From Agelaius tricolor (taxonomy: Eukaryota; Chordata; Aves; Passeriformes; Icteridae), in contig JALJCS010000002.1 in assembly GCA_023055355.1 (NCBI GenBank), positions 84,407,001-84,471,000 on the forward strand: a DNA stretch of 64,000 bases, written 5' to 3'. The notes beneath the pieces were generated by a model that saw nothing but the letters and a program-made list of their open reading frames with translations, was not told the origin of the DNA and made no database searches. Below are positions 48,081 to 62,211 of the stretch, piece by piece. The first letter of the stretch is position 1; every line of letters begins with the position of its first letter. The translations under genes and the position numbers were made by a program.

Positions 48081-51000
48081 GTCCTAAGACCAAAATGCTC
48101 CTGTCCATTCTTTGAACTCAGAAGGGAGAAGATGCTGCCACAAAGAGAACTTGGGCCCACATTTCAGCCAGCTCTGTTCAGGCAATTAAAGATCACCATC
48201 ACCAGCTGAGAGAACAAAACCATGCAGGGTGTGAATGACCAGAGCCTGGTTATTGCAATTATCCCTGCTGAGGCTCAGGGTCCCTTGGGGCGGGTTTTGG
48301 GTGATGCCAAGCAGAGGGGCAGTCTCTGTCCCTTTGGTCCCACTGTCCATGGATCACAGCCTGGGTTCTCTGGCCCTTGCTGGCACCTCAAGGGCTTCAG
48401 CAGGGCCCTGCTGAGGTTCCTGCCTGGGGGCACACTGGTGCTTCTGGCATTTCTAATGCTTCTGCTCTCTTCAGCACCTCACTATGGAGCTCTGGGCTGC
48501 CTCAGTTGTTCTTTAAAGGGGGAGTTGGGTGCTCAGAGCTCAATCTGTGTGACCATACCCACCTCCTGTTCTGTTGAGCTCATTTCTTTCCCAGGTTGTC
48601 ATTTTGTCAATCAGTTTCATACTTGAGTGATATGAAAAGCAAAGTCAATGAAGAGAAGGCCATGCCTTAGGGCACTGTATATGGCAGTGCACTTACTGAA
48701 GCAGGCCCTGTTTGCTCAGGTTTTTGATTTTTTGGGGCAGGAACTATTCCTCTCTTTAAGTCTGAATTAGTGTTACAATGCTGGCACCCAAATTTTGAGT
48801 GGGGTCTTTAAGGAGTTGTCACTCTTGCTAAAACTCAGACACTCAAGCACTTAGCAGTTGCTGAGACTTTCAGGGAGATTTAAAATGCTTGTGTTTGGCC
48901 AACAGCAGCACCTTTCTGAGAAAGAGGTTTGTATGACCAAGGAAAAGGGTATGAAGTGCAGACATGGAGCCAGGAGTTACACACCAGGGGCAAGGCTGGT
49001 GTGATCCACAAGGATGACTCTGCTGGGTGATGTTTGCCAGCCTTGACATCTCTTCTGTGCCCTGATAAAGAAAGTGGATTCTCAGAGTCAGAGAAACCCC
49101 CATCCTGGTTTTGCATATTCAATTCTGAATTTGCACCTGAAATCCTGGCTGTGTAAATATACATTTGACAAAAGCACAAGGAAAATTCTCATAACAATGG
49201 CACTGAAATAATAAGATACTTCCTCAAATTTAGCTTCTTGTTCAATATTGACTCACCTGTGTCACAACACACAGTGTACAGGGGTGTTGACACACCAAAC
49301 TTGGCAGAATTCCATGTTATAGCCCAAATTTATATTTCTACCTGGCCTACCTTTTATACCTACTATGCCTGAAAATTTTATGATAATTGTGTCATAGTCT
49401 CTGATCAGTCTTAGGACTGATTTGCATGACATGAGAACTGCAGATCACCTGGAATGGAGTCCCCCAATGGATAAGATTTGGAGTTATTACTTGATTTATT
49501 TGATTTTGAACCACCTACTATTGCCTGTACGTGATTTTGGTGATTTAGACATGTGGATGGGTTTTGCTTTGCAGCCAAATTGTACTAGAGGTGGGGAGGA
49601 ATATTTAAGAAAAGGCTGAGGTTCTTGGGTGGTATTATTCCAACAGCTCAGGCTATGTAAAAAAGACCCCAAATCCAAACCCAAACCCAATAGAAAATGT
49701 AAAAGGAGACTACAATGAGAAAATAATTACAAAGTTAAGATAAACCCAGTTATGGAAATACTTGTGAAAAATGGTAGTATTGATCCTGTCCGTGTAATGA
49801 CCTTGCACCCTACCCACTAGGTAAAAAAATGCTTCCAACTTTGATATCATAAACTGTGACATTTGTTCATAATTCTCTTTAACTGAATTATGCTAGTATT
49901 GACCAAGTGGTTTGCAAGACCAAATAAGGGCTGAACACCACCTGGGATACCTAAATCAGGGCCAGATTATCAGATATTCAGAAGTGCCAGTGTGGCTATT
50001 TGTGAAGGTGTTTGCCATGCCCCAAAGACAATACAATCATTTGGAAAGCTTGTTTGGAGAGATGCTCAAGAGGCAAAGTTGGTGTTTCCTGGCCCAGGAC
50101 AGTCAGTACCTGGGCAGAGCTCTTCATGGTGGGGTCTTTGCCTTCTTATAAAATCAAATGAGGGGGACAGTGGCACACAGTGGTAAGTGTGGCCACACAT
50201 GAAAAGTCTTTCTCAACAGTATTGAGAAATATTTTTGGGGTTGTAAATGACAGTGTTTGGGTGACTGGGCATATTAGGGACTGTAGTGTTTGTACTTGAG
50301 GCTGCTCTTCAGACAGTCCCTCTCTGCAGCTGGCCCTCTGCTGTATTTTGGGTTCTGGAGCTGGTCTGCAAGGATTCAGGAGGAGAGAACTGATCCCTAC
50401 TGCTGCTGTGAACTCTTGTTTAGGACCTGCAGGCAGCTTTGAATTACAGCCACATGAAGACATCACCATTCTGGTCTCATCCTGGCTTGAGACATCACAG
50501 AAGAAAATTAAATAAGGACATAATATGAGAACTGCTTTACAAATTATACCACTAGTATTTTGAAGGCAAAGCAATGCAGATAAAATACACGGAGCAATTC
50601 CAAATCCATTAGCAGTGGATGTGCTTAGAAACCCCATGCCTATTATGGAAATATGTGGGCAGGTGTCCATAAATTGATAAAAATGCATTCTCTAAGCAAT
50701 GCTCACAAAGCTGAGGCTGGAAGAGTAATGGGGAAGCTGTGCAAGGCATCAGCAATAACTATTCTCCATAGCTATACACAAAGAGCAAAAAAATACAAAG
50801 CTGGTAAAATCAGAATTAATGTTAATCTAACTTGACAAGGAGAAGTGAATGTCTCACAAATGCCTGTAGAAGAAATTAAATCTGTTTAATGCATAAATTG
50901 GGAAATAAAAAAAGAAATCATGGGATATAATCAGAGGCTTGGTCTGAATCACACCCAAGTGAAAAGCATTTTAAAGGTATGGCTGTCTTTGCCTTATCAA

Positions 51001-54000
51001 GCCTGTGCCACAGAATTAAGCTAAACAAATAAAGAAGCATGTGATGTTACAGATGCAGTAATTACTTGTCTTGAGAAGGGGAGAAAGTATACAGATAATT
51101 ACACTGGACAACGTTAGCTTTAAAGTAACTTGTAGAAAATTAGGTTCAGGATCAGCAGAAGAGAGTAACATGATAAATTTTGGAAAGGGGAATGGAAGAT
51201 TACTGTGGGTAGTGCTGTGTGAGGTTTTAAAGCACAGAACACATCCTCATGCCTATGACCAAGCCACTGAGGCTTGGAAGCTTGCCTAGAGGGGGGATTT
51301 GAATTATGGACACTGCTGAAAAAATTCTGGATAAAGTTGTTTCTGTTGAAGTGAAAAAAAACAAACCCCAAACAGACTTCTGCTGACATATGGGCATGAA
51401 AATGTCACCCACAGGATTTCAGATTCAATTTAAATGAATAAGCTTGTTGTGGATTAAATAAACCAACAGAGCATATCTGTATGAAATACTGAGAAGTGCA
51501 CATATTAAAATTTTTTTCTTTCCTTTTTCTAGCGCAATATATCTGAGGAAGGAAGCAAACCAACTTTACCATGTTTTTAATTACAGTTATGAACACACAA
51601 GAGTTTGAATGGTTTATACAGAATTGTTTCACAGAGGGAACCCAAAACATCTATAACTTGGCTGCAGGGGAAGCTGTAAGTGTATAAAAAAGGAGAATTT
51701 TATTAGATTCACATGGGCAAAAGAAATTCCAGTCTTTTCATACTATATGTAAAAGTGAGAAATGGATGCAAATGAAGCAGAGATTTCTCTTTGTATGTTA
51801 CCTTCAGTAGGAAGTGCTCATTTAAAGCATTGGGGAATCCAGGTACCAGCCTTTTTAAGCTGCTTTTGATTTTGCTATGTAAGACTAAGTGAAGGACATG
51901 GCTGAAGCTTTGCCTGTGCAGCAGGATAAGGTGTCAGTGGTCACACTGCAGGACAGGTCAGTCTGGTGTGCATTTGTGTGATGGGAAGTGCCAGCTAATG
52001 TGGTGTGCGGACCTCCTTGGTAGTCAGACAAGGGTGGCCTGATGGTTTGAGCTTGAGGAGGGTATTGAACAGGAGCTACACCTTTCACGTTAATTATTAG
52101 CTATGTCTTCTATGCCTTTGAGTAATCTTAGTACCACATGACTGGGAAGGACTTTTGGGTCTTTTTTTCCACCCTCCATGCTGGGCCAAGGCTGCAAATG
52201 TTAAATCTGAACCTGACAGGAGAACTCAGGGGGCTCCCTTGCTATCCAGGGATGTATCCATGTCCACACCTGCATGAGCTCCCTAGAATGTGTTAGGTCA
52301 GCTAAGTCTCAAAATGTTTCTTTACTTCCACTGACCAAGAGGTTCTAGGTGACTGTTTCACACATCAGCATTTGGTCTGCAGACACCTGGAGTTAGGAGA
52401 GATGAATCTCATCTCTGTCATCCATATCAGGTGGATTATAACCTAGAAAACTGTGACTTCCAGCACAACTCCCTTTTCAGAGGAAAGAGGAGAGGAAGCA
52501 GCAGAAGAAAAGTAAGGAATCTGACAGCAGGTTCAAGTTCCTCCTTTTATGTTAGAGTTGGCTTGTGCCTGACTGTCTTAGCTTTGCAGCTTTTTTATTA
52601 GGTTAGTGGGGAGGAGGGAAATTGATTGTTTTAAAATGGGGTAAGTTGATAAATGAAGTAAAATGAAAGAGAGCCTCCTCCCAATTCAGCTGCTACAAAG
52701 AAAATCCATCTCTGGGGAGGTGTGGCCCCCTCGTCAGGGTTTCTCAGAAGTGTGCCCTGCCTCCATTTCCCAGCAGATCCTCCTCTTGCTGCTGTCTCTA
52801 CTAACTAATTCAGAGAAAAGCAGGGAAGGCTTGGATCTCCAGGAGAGCTCATGCCTGAGTGATTTCCAGCACAAACAGTTTCAGGAGAGGATGTCACAGG
52901 CTGATGCTTCGCCCAGGCTGTGGCTGGCCAGGGATGGGCTGCAGCCTCCCTGGAATGCTCCAGACTTCACACCAGCTTTGGTTAGGCAGCATAAAATTTT
53001 ATCTGTGTGCCTCAGGGGGTTCCTGTTCTGAAAGCAGAGAAAAAGGGGCTATCAAACTTTTATGGCAGGGTGTAGTTGTTTTAAATGAGAACTCTTCTTC
53101 CATTTCAGAGCATGGAAAATGTTTTTATAGTAGCTGTGCATGATGTCTATTCCAATTCTTCTACATCAATAACCACCTTTTCAGGACTGAATTTATTCAT
53201 GAAAACTCAGCAAATTTTTCCAAGAGGCATGAACTGCTGGAGAAGCCAAAGATGATGATCTATTAATTGTGAATTTAAAAAACTCTGTTCTTTAAAAAAC
53301 AACTATTTGAGAACCTTGTGCTCTGTGCTCTGAATGAAGTTGCTTTGCCCTTAATTTCTTCTGGAATCTCAATGTTACATGGTCATGTGCTAAGTAGCAG
53401 CAGCTGAATGGCTGCATCTGTTCCACACTGTAGCTGCGTGTCTTATGCAAAATACTCCTTCAGTGAGAAACTGTGAGCAAGTGTTTCCTGCTCATCTTTG
53501 CCATTCCACTAATGATTTTAGAGGCCAAGGCTGTATCCCCCTCATTTGTCTTTTTCAAGCATCAGCGTCCAAGCTGTAACTTGGAAGGCACCCCATGCCC
53601 TTGGGGACCTCAGTCACTTTGCTCTGTCCCCTGACAATTTCTATAGTCTTCTTTTGGGAAAACTGAACAGAATGTTAGACTCAGAGTGTAAAACTAGGTG
53701 CTTGGAGTGGCATAATCCTTTTTGTCACAAAATGAAGAAGTGATGGATGCTTCATCCACAAAAAAACCTCTCGGACATGGCCACTGCATGAATAAAATTT
53801 CCTTGTAATTAAATCCCTGAGTGAATATTTTCAATGAACCTTTTAATTTTTCTGTCTTTCTTTCCCCTTTCTTTCTGAAGAAACTCTGCCCGCTTTGCAT
53901 CTGCCTGGGTGGAGCCCTTTTCCTCATTGCCTGTTTTCCCATTTCTGTCCTGTGCTCTACCCAGGCTTATTCTCCTCAGCATTTTAGTGCACTACATTGC

Positions 54001-57000
54001 ATTAGCCAAACCCTCCCTGGCAGGTATAATGGCACTGTTCAAACTAAGCATGATAACCATGTCATGAGAACCAGCCACACCTTGTGGCTGCTCTCAGCTA
54101 AACTCTCAACCCAATTGCCTTCTCAGAGGTTTGGGATATTGGTGGGTAAACATTTCTGAGTCACAGTGTTTCTGGAGGACAGCTGCCTGGGAAGCAGGAA
54201 GGTGCCCAGCTTTGTGTAATCCCTCAGCCAGGGAGGTCCCTCCAAAGAGCTGTGCATTGCTGGAGATGGATCCAGACAGACTTCCTTCCATCTTTCATCT
54301 TTCCCCCACTACTGAAACACAGCAAAGTTTTCCATGTTTAACCATTGGGTAGATGTTGGGGGAAAAAAAGTTAATGTGTTCTTATTGAGTTATAAGTGTC
54401 AATTAACCCCAACCCAAATCCCACTGTCTGAGGACAGCAGGAGCCTCATTATTATGTCAATCATTATTTCTCATTGCAAAGGCTGTGATACAAGATTCCC
54501 TGTTATTTCTGTGAGGGTGTATTATCCCTAAGATATCAGCAGACTAAAAGCCTGGTTTTGACACAATTTTTCTCTTTCTTCCTGCAGACAACAGACCTTC
54601 AGTACAGCCACTGCTTTTCAGGTCACAGTTGTGTTCTTCAGCCTCCTCTGCCTGCATGGTGTCCAAGCAGATCAGACAGACCTCACTGGGCTCCTGTGTG
54701 ACCCCCTCCAGGGCACTGAAGTGTGCTTCACTTCATTTTCATTTATTTAATTTCCAAACATAAAGCAACCAAATTAAATTACTGTCATGGTAGTTCTGAA
54801 CATGGTCTCTACACAGAGATGAATGCAGTAGAATTTGTCCACTTTAAATATTAATTCAGAGTAACTCCCCCTGTGCCCCCTGTGCAGTAGAGCCATCAGT
54901 ATCTCTCACAGAGCCAAGAGACTGGCATCTTTCAGGAAATTAGAGAAATAAAAATACCTCGAGTGAAATTAAGGTCATTTAACCTCAAAAAGGCCCTCTC
55001 CAGTTCATGCTGAGCAGTGAGGCACAGCTCTGCTAGAAAGCCTGCTGGAGTGCTGAACTGGGGACAGCTGATACCTGATGGGTGCCTGTCAACATGAGAG
55101 ATGATTCTCCCACCTTAAGATAGGTCAGTATCCTAAATGTGAAGGAAACAACATCAATTCTGTAAGGTAATGATCAGTGGCAGCTGTAATGTCCACTGAA
55201 CTAACTGCGAGCCAGAAAAATTCCCAAAATAATTATGAAGTGAGAGAGCTTGAGGGAGCTCTGCACCATGAAAGACAAATTTTCTCGAATGTGGGAGCTG
55301 GACTGGTTGAGATTACCCAGACTAGCTTGGAACGACTTTCAAAAAATTTTTGAAATCCATCTTTTGATTTATTTCATTCAGTTTTCAGAACTGAGCCCTG
55401 CAGTATTCATTGCCTACCAAAAACTAGTGGGTCACACTCAGTCCTCCTGAAGTGCTGATTCACAACCAAACTGGAACTGTATAAGCACAGGCATTAGAGA
55501 TGCCATGGAGGGCAGCCACCTCAAGGGCTGGTTAGTGTAACACAGGATCCATGACACCTACCTGTTCCTGGAGCTGGGAAGGGAGACCAAACAGGATGTC
55601 CTGAAGCACCACAGGTGGCACTGGTTGCCCCTGTTGAGCTGCTCTGCTTCCTTTGCATCCTTATTTCAACCTGTTTCCAGTTACTGTCCTGATGAGCATC
55701 CACCTAAACGTACCTGGGGCCTTCCTCAAAAAGCTGCTGGAGCTACTTTGTCAGGATAAACAAATAATTGGGTAAAGAAATGAAGAAACTGCTCACCTGA
55801 CACCTTCACAGGCCACACAAGGGAACATGTGAGTGGAGAAAAAGTGCTTGAGCTGTGGTTTCATCTGGTTCTGAGCCACCCTGACAGCTCTGTCTTCCCT
55901 GCTGTCCTTTCTCCTGTTCCCAACTGCACGATGGCTCTCCCTCCTTTCCTCCTGGCTCCAGACTCTCTGGCTCCTCCTGGAAGACAGTTCCAAATTGTCC
56001 ACTCCTTTCTCCTTTCTGGTGGATAAACTGGCTCGGGTGGGGGGAGTGTTGCTATAGTTGGTGTAACATATGCATCAGAAAGATGGTTGAGAGCAAAAAG
56101 GGGACTGGTAAATGGGAATACTGCCCTCATCCATCCCAGCAGCAAAGAGCTGTTAAATTGACTCAGATTGCCATATGAAAACCCATCAATGATAAATGTC
56201 CACACCGGGGGGTATGAATGTGTCCCTGGGAGTTTTTCTTAGCACTCAGAGCATCTTTGTGAGTAGCCAAGTGCTAAAACAGCCATAAGCCCTAAAAAAT
56301 CAATTAAGAAAATACTAACAAAGGTTGAAACATTTAGTGCTTCCCTCTATCATAATCTGTTTTTAACTAAGATAGAGAAGAGGTCCTGTTTGGAGAGATA
56401 TGAATTAACCTTCATGGTGTAAGACATTCCTCTTGCCAGATGATCAGGCTTTTCTTCTCTTCCTCATCTACTCCTTAATAGCAATCTTTGGCAACACTTA
56501 GACATGAATTGCCAAGCTACTGCACTGAGTAGCAAAATGACTACACATGCAATGGACTGCTCAGTGAGACTGGTCATCTCTTTTTCTGCTAATTTTATTT
56601 ATTACAGCAGTTTCTTTATTCTTTATTGCTTTCATGCATTTTTAAATCCATGGGAGATGTTTACTTTTGCAGAACCATGGAGCACAGTGTGTATATATAT
56701 GTTTTTATATGAGATGTGAAATGATGAGCTAGGTAACACCCTGTGTATTTGGGCAGCAGGTTGATCTTCAGTTTGTTTAATTAGGTTAAGCAATACATTG
56801 CCTAAACTATGTCTGTGCTTTGTCCCAAAGTCTACACTTGTATCACTTCAAGGTCTAATGGAAATATTGCATTGGTTGCAGTGCTGTGAGACTGTAGAAC
56901 ATCATTTGCCATATGAATAATTTTAAAATGTTATAGTATGTCTGCAAATGCCCCAGGGAAATAGGAAATCAGAATGATTCCCATACAGCAGCTACATAAA

Positions 57001-57103
57001 CTGTAATTCAGAGAAGGTGTATGACCAATATCTCTACAGGGTGTAGATTTTGTCCTCAACCCATGCTGTAAATCCTGATATGCCTGCACACACCATCCCC
57101 AGA

Positions 57104-57320
57104 ACACAGGATCACAGGATGGGATCCCAGGAGAACTGAGCAAGGGCCTCTGGGTGGGCTCCAGCTCCACCTCCTGCTCAGAGGAGAGTGATCCATGAGT
57201 GCAGACCAGGTTGCTCAGGGCTTGGTCTAGCCAGGCTTTGAAAATCTGCCAGGACAGAGATCACACAGACTCTCTGAGCAGGTTGTTCTAATGCTGGGCC
57301 GTCCTCATAATTGAGATTTT
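57104..57320 (-). mobile_element. CR1 LINE fragment, minus orientation
   Basis: Reverse-complement CR1 tail: 'acaggatcacaggatgggat', then 'ccaggttgctcagggcttgg' and 'tagccaggctttgaaaatct', then 'ctctgagcaggttgttctaa'. The overlapping open frame 57178-57786 (minus) is a shadow of this element. Confidence 0.88.
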
Positions 57321-60029
57321 TTAAATTATTATTATTTTTTTTAATGTCTGAGACATACAGGGGGCAATAAATCTGAACCCTGTGAAGACCTAAACTAAAC
57401 AAAATATTTCTTGTACCTATCCACTCTACCAGTCTCTGATATCCAGAGTTAAAACTCCCAAGATTCTTTTGGTTTTGTTGGAATATTTGTACACTGGGGA
57501 GAAAAGTCTGGGCTGGTAAATCTGGAGAGAGGGTCTCTGCATGCAGAGAAGGAGCAGAAGTTGTGTTAGTGCAGCAAATACCTGGACCACATGAATGCCT
57601 GTGAAAGGATATATACCTCATAACCCCCCCAAAAAACCCCATTTTGGCATTGTTGCACCCCAGAACATCAGGCTGTTGCGCCTCTGGAGTTGTTTTATGA
57701 GCCTGAGCACTGGCTGAGCCAGAAGCTGATCCCACCCAACGGCAGCAGCATGGTAGGAGGAGGAAAAAATGTCTGTAAAGGAGCACTATGAGCCAAAAGC
57801 ACAGACTTTTGCTAGGCTTCAGTAAGCACTAAGAGCACTTTTACACTTCAGTGCTTTGGGAAAGCTTATCTACAATAACCATCCTGAGTATAATTCAGTG
57901 TGTAAACAGCCTCACCCTGCCCTGGCGGATCTCTGGGTGGGTTAATCATAAACACAGGCAGAATCCCTATGGCAGCCAAAGGATGAAGGCTGGAGTGTCT
58001 GGCATGTGTGGGATGAGTTGCTGAAGGTCAGCTTGACAGCAGACAACAGGAAGGTGTAGGAGATGGAAGGAAAAAAGCCCAGGTAATGTCTTTTCTTGGC
58101 AGTGAAAATGTCAGACATCTGCAGTTAGAAAAAATAAGATTTAGGAATACCTAGAGACCTAGAATTTCAACATTAAGGTGCTTGCATGGGGGTTTCATTT
58201 CAGTCAGCAAGTTTTTTATTATTATTTCTTTGGTTTGAAAGTCTTCAAGGGAAGATCATGAATTCTACTGAACTAGAGATGGGAGGAGATGAATGTCTCT
58301 GGCAAGCATAATTTCTCGCGTCTTTAGGCCTTTTATTTCTTGTCCACAGTTTTCTAGAATTTTAGTGTCCTCAGGATCACTCTGGCTGACACTTGGTGTG
58401 CATTGACCAGCAGTGCAAAAGAACAGAAATCCCTTGGAGCACCCTGGTCCAGGGATGTGGGGCTTGAATGTGTAAGAGTGGTGTCTGTGTCTGCATCAGC
58501 TGGCTTAACACAGCTGGCATCTCCCCCTGTAGTTTTGTGATTCTGCACTGAAGAAGTACTCAGAAACAGCATTGCTGTGTTTCATAGGTGGATATATAGG
58601 TAGATACATGTATGCATCAGTTTATCCATTGAGATAAACTTTTCATTGCTTTTCATTGCAATAGGATGCATCTAAAGGCAAAATATGACACCTAAATCTT
58701 TCAATACTCAGGTGCAGCCCCTGGAAATAATCTTACTTTAGTGAAATTGATCTAATTCATGAGCTGGGGATTAGCTCTAGTTTTTAAGTCCTTCTTTTTC
58801 ATGAAGAAAGGTTACTGGCTTTTTGCTGAAAGAGAACAGAGGAATATGTGGGTGTTTGTGTCCTTGAGAATATGCAAATATATATATGCATCTACCATGT
58901 TCATTCATATGTTTCTATATTTCTGTTAACAGTAAGATTATTAAAATAGGATATCCTGCTTGTAGCATATATTCTTGTTTCTACCTTCTTTTGCAGTAGA
59001 GCTGAATGTGGATCTAGGAAAAAAATTTTGCCTTGGCCGTAGGAGAACAAACCCAGAATTTTTCATGGATTTTTTAGCATTTCTATGGAGTCAGAGATGT
59101 GGAACTGAGACCAAATCTTGGCCAAAGTTCTTAGAGAATTTGCCTTAGAATTTTATATAGTTTATATAAATAGCAAATAAATGGTAGTGATTAAATAAAT
59201 TTAACACAGTGACAAATTTTAATTTGTGCCTCACCCTAAATTCTAGGACAACTACACAAGGGTTTTTTTGTGTGTAAAGAGAAAGTCATGTTTTGCTTTA
59301 ATGGTTTGCTTCCTTCGTTGAAACAATCTAAGAATATCTACCTAAAACTAAACTAGCATTAGCTCTGGTAAGATTTATATCATTTTTTCAATTTCTTCTG
59401 CTGAAATGTATTTGTTCTGCTGAGATGTATATATGTGATTTTGGAGTCCAAGTCATTTAATATTCTGTAGGACTGATCCTGCAGAAAAGGGATATCTCCA
59501 TCAGAGAAGAAAGAATTTCTATTTATTATCACATAGATATTTCTTCTGCATTACTGTGGAATAGCTTTAAAGTTAACAAAAGGGCTTGTCACAGAAGAAA
59601 GGCAAGAGGAGGCTGGGTGGCATTATTGGGATTAATTTTAGGTATAATTTTTTATGCAGGTTGCTTGATGTCTTTGAGGGAAGTATTCCTCCTTAAAACA
59701 ATTCACATAACCCCGCAGAAACCCTTGTGGCTAAATGCTCTCTGGAAAAGCTTGTCTGTCTCCACTGGTCTGCTAGAAGGATCCTGCCTGCTAATGTGCA
59801 GTGGGACCAAACCCTGGCTCCCTCCCTCATTCCCAGCAAGGGTGAACATAGTGGGGGCCTTTATTTCAAGTTTGGAGCTTTATTTCTGTTCACTACAGCT
59901 CAGCAGCTCTGTTAGGGACTGCAGCACAAGGAAAAGCAAAGCAGTTGTGCTGGGCACGAAAAGGTTTTGAAATTGTGGATATGGAAAATTACTTCAGGGG
60001 TATATTGCTTTCCTCTTTGAGTCACACAA
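57321..60029. other. Intergenic, nothing recognised
   Basis: AT-rich, with a small direct duplication of 'cttttcattgc' near 58640-58661 and no supported exon. Confidence 0.45.
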
Positions 60030-60899
60030 ATACCCTGAGAAAGTTTGCAGCCAACACAGAGCTGCAGCTGTGTGACCTGAGGGGAGGGATGTCATGCAGA
60101 GGGGCAGGCTTGGGGAGTGGGTCTGGGTGAGCTTCATGAAGTTCAGCAAGGCCAAGTGCAAGGTCCTGTGCATGGGTTGGGGCAATCCCCAATATCAGAA
60201 TTGCAGAAGGAGTGGGTTGAGAGCAGCCTTGAGGAGAAAGACTTAGAGATCCTGGTTGGTGAAATATGAGACATGAGCTGGCAATGTCCAGAAAGCCAAG
60301 CATGTCCTGGGCTGCACCAAAGGAAACATGGCCAGCAGGTGATTCCCCTCCTCTGCTGTGCTCTTGTGAGAGCCCACCTGGAGCTCCTGCCCCCACTGTG
60401 CCCAGCTCTGAATCTTCAACATAAGAAAGGCTCTTGGAGAGGGTCCAGAGGAGGCCATGACAGGGATGGCGGCTGGAGCACCTCCCTTGTGAGGAAAAGC
60501 TGAGAGAGTTGAGGTTATTCAGCCTGGAGAAGAGAAAGGTCAAGGGAGACCTTATTGCAGCCTCTCATTATACAGAGAGCATTTACAGAAAAACAGAGAA
60601 AGACCTTTTACCAGGGCCTGTAGTGGCTGGACAAGGGGCAATGGTTTTAAACTGGAAGTCAGTAGGTTTAAGTTGGACATAAGGAAGAATTCTTTGGATG
60701 AGGGCAGTGATACACTGGAGCAGGTTGTCCAGAGGAGCTGTGGATACTCCAGCCTGGGAAGTGCTCAAGACCAGGTTGGATAGGGCTTGGAGAAACCTGG
60801 TTGGGTGAAAAATGTCCCTGTCTGTGGTGGAGGAGTTGGGCTGAACAATATTCAAAGTTCCCTTTCAACCCAAACCAATCTACTGTTCTGTGATTCTGT
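60030..60899 (+). mobile_element. CR1 LINE, longest copy in the window (ORF2 C-terminus plus 3' UTR)
   Basis: About 870 bp following the CR1 consensus order. It begins in the C-terminal part of the reverse-transcriptase ORF ('accctgagaaagtttgcagc', giving a degraded LRKFAANTEL where active copies have a FADDTKL-like motif). It continues through 'gttcagcaaggccaagtgca', 'caggtgattcccctcctctg', 'gagagggtccagaggaggcc' and 'cagcctggagaagagaaagg', and ends in 'ttctgtgattctgtg'. Stops and indels break the frame, so the copy is dead. Confidence 0.95.
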
Positions 60900-61745
60900 G
60901 AATAGAAGATTAATTATTCCTCTGTATGTTTATATACAAAGAGGCATATTAATAATCCCTCCAGCAATCTTTCTTCATATAATAATCTGTATCTTCTTTC
61001 ATGTTTGTTTGCTTTTCTTCTTTATTAAACAGTCCTGGTAAAATATGAATGAAATTTGATGCAGACCTGATTCCTCACAGGAGGATCAATTTTTATGTGG
61101 AGACAGGCTCCTTGCTGGACTGCATGGACAGGTATTTTTGACCAGCCATTTCCATCTCTGACACTAACAGGCTTGTGACAATTGCAGTAACCTGGCTGCT
61201 TCCAAACATCTTAAGAAATATTGCAGTAACCAAAAGAACTTGATTCAACCCAATGTGCTTATTTTTGATAAGGTGTGACTCATACCCCAAACAGCAAACT
61301 CCTTTGAGTTCCACCCTGTGAAGGGAGGATGCTCTCAAGGACATTGATGAGATGGGAATATTGACATAAGGATGTTGCTGTAGGCATTAGCAGTGTTCTA
61401 GACATTTTATACAGCCTTTATTTGAGCAGCTTCCCTCTAGCAACAGAGAAACAAAGGAGTAATACCGATAAACAATGTTACATTGATGGCTGTGGTAAAA
61501 GGTGAGAGAGAAGATATTTGTCCAGAACTTTCAGGCCCTCTCCTTTGGAAGATAAATTTTTGAATTAAAAAATACTGTCTTTGAATTAAAGGGTGATTCT
61601 GTAGAAAATTTGGACTGGTCACACACTTTCTTTTTACAAGTTTGGATTTTCTGGTAGCAAATGGAACCTGAGTTGCTGCAGCACCAGAGGAGACACATTT
61701 CTAGTCCAGTTTAAAGGCATTTTGCAGCATCACTGCAAGGCACAT
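60900..61745. other. Intergenic, nothing recognised
   Basis: Unannotated spacer between the CR1 copy and the LTR. No exon or repeat recognised. Confidence 0.45.
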
Positions 61746-61971
61746 AGTCCTGGTTTCAGCTGGAATACAGTTAGTAGCTGGGACAGTGTTGCAAGATTAG
61801 GATTTAGGATTGAGAATAATGTTGGTAACACACTGATTTAGTTGTTCTTGAGAAGTATTTATACTCTGTCAAGGACTTTTCAGCTTCTCACACGGCCCTG
61901 CCAGTGAAGAGTCTGGAGGTGCACAAAAACTTGTGAATGGACACACTGGGACAGCTGACCCCAGCTGATGC

Positions 61972-62029
61972 AAGGGATATTCCATATACCATATGTATCC
62001 AAGGGATATTCCATAGCATATGGCATCAT
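61972..62029. repeat. Imperfect duplication inside the LTR
   Basis: 'caagggatattccatata' recurs about 33 bp later as 'caagggatattccatag', each followed by a 'catatg' palindrome. The usual family LTR as I remember it has this motif once. Confidence 0.75.
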
Positions 62030-62131
62030 GCCTGGGGGAATTGGCTGCAGGTGGTGACCTGATGCTCAGGGACTGGCTGGGCAGCAATCAGTGAGTGGTG
62101 AGCAAACTGCATTCTGTATGTAATAGTAATA

Positions 62132-62133
<2 letters not shown>

Positions 62134-62211
<78 letters not shown>
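62134..62211. repeat. Compound (ATT)n(GTT)n microsatellite
   Basis: About fifteen ATT units (to about 62180) switch abruptly to about ten GTT units (to about 62211). It sits inside the LTR where the family carries a shorter ATT-rich stretch. Confidence 0.95.

Larger units (their letters stand above)
46001..57103. other. Intergenic, 11 kb without a recognised gene
   Basis: No exon of FER1L6 or any other gene was recognised. Open frames up to 180 codons (50146-50688, minus) are isolated and domain-less. Internal structure includes the perfect hairpin at 47899-47936 and the short direct repeat at 48035-48080. The segment 54581-54640 has a good acceptor-like 'cttcctgcag' followed 51 nt later by 'ag|gtcaca', but the enclosed peptide matches nothing I know. 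Confidence 0.4.

Noticed and set aside
50146..50688. 180-codon minus-strand open frame
   Set aside because: Isolated, no domain, no flanking splice or promoter signals, composition like the surrounding DNA.
54581..54640. Possible small exon with acceptor 'cttcctgcag' and a gt donor
   Set aside because: The encoded peptide (NRPSVQPLLF) matches neither FER1L6 nor any other family I know. The donor (gtcaca) is poor and no partner exons were found.
57178..57786. 202-codon minus-strand open frame
   Set aside because: Its C-terminal part is CR1 3' UTR sequence and the rest is repeat-like, with no recognisable protein.
60022..60543. 173-codon minus-strand open frame
   Set aside because: Antisense shadow of the CR1 element at 60030-60899.
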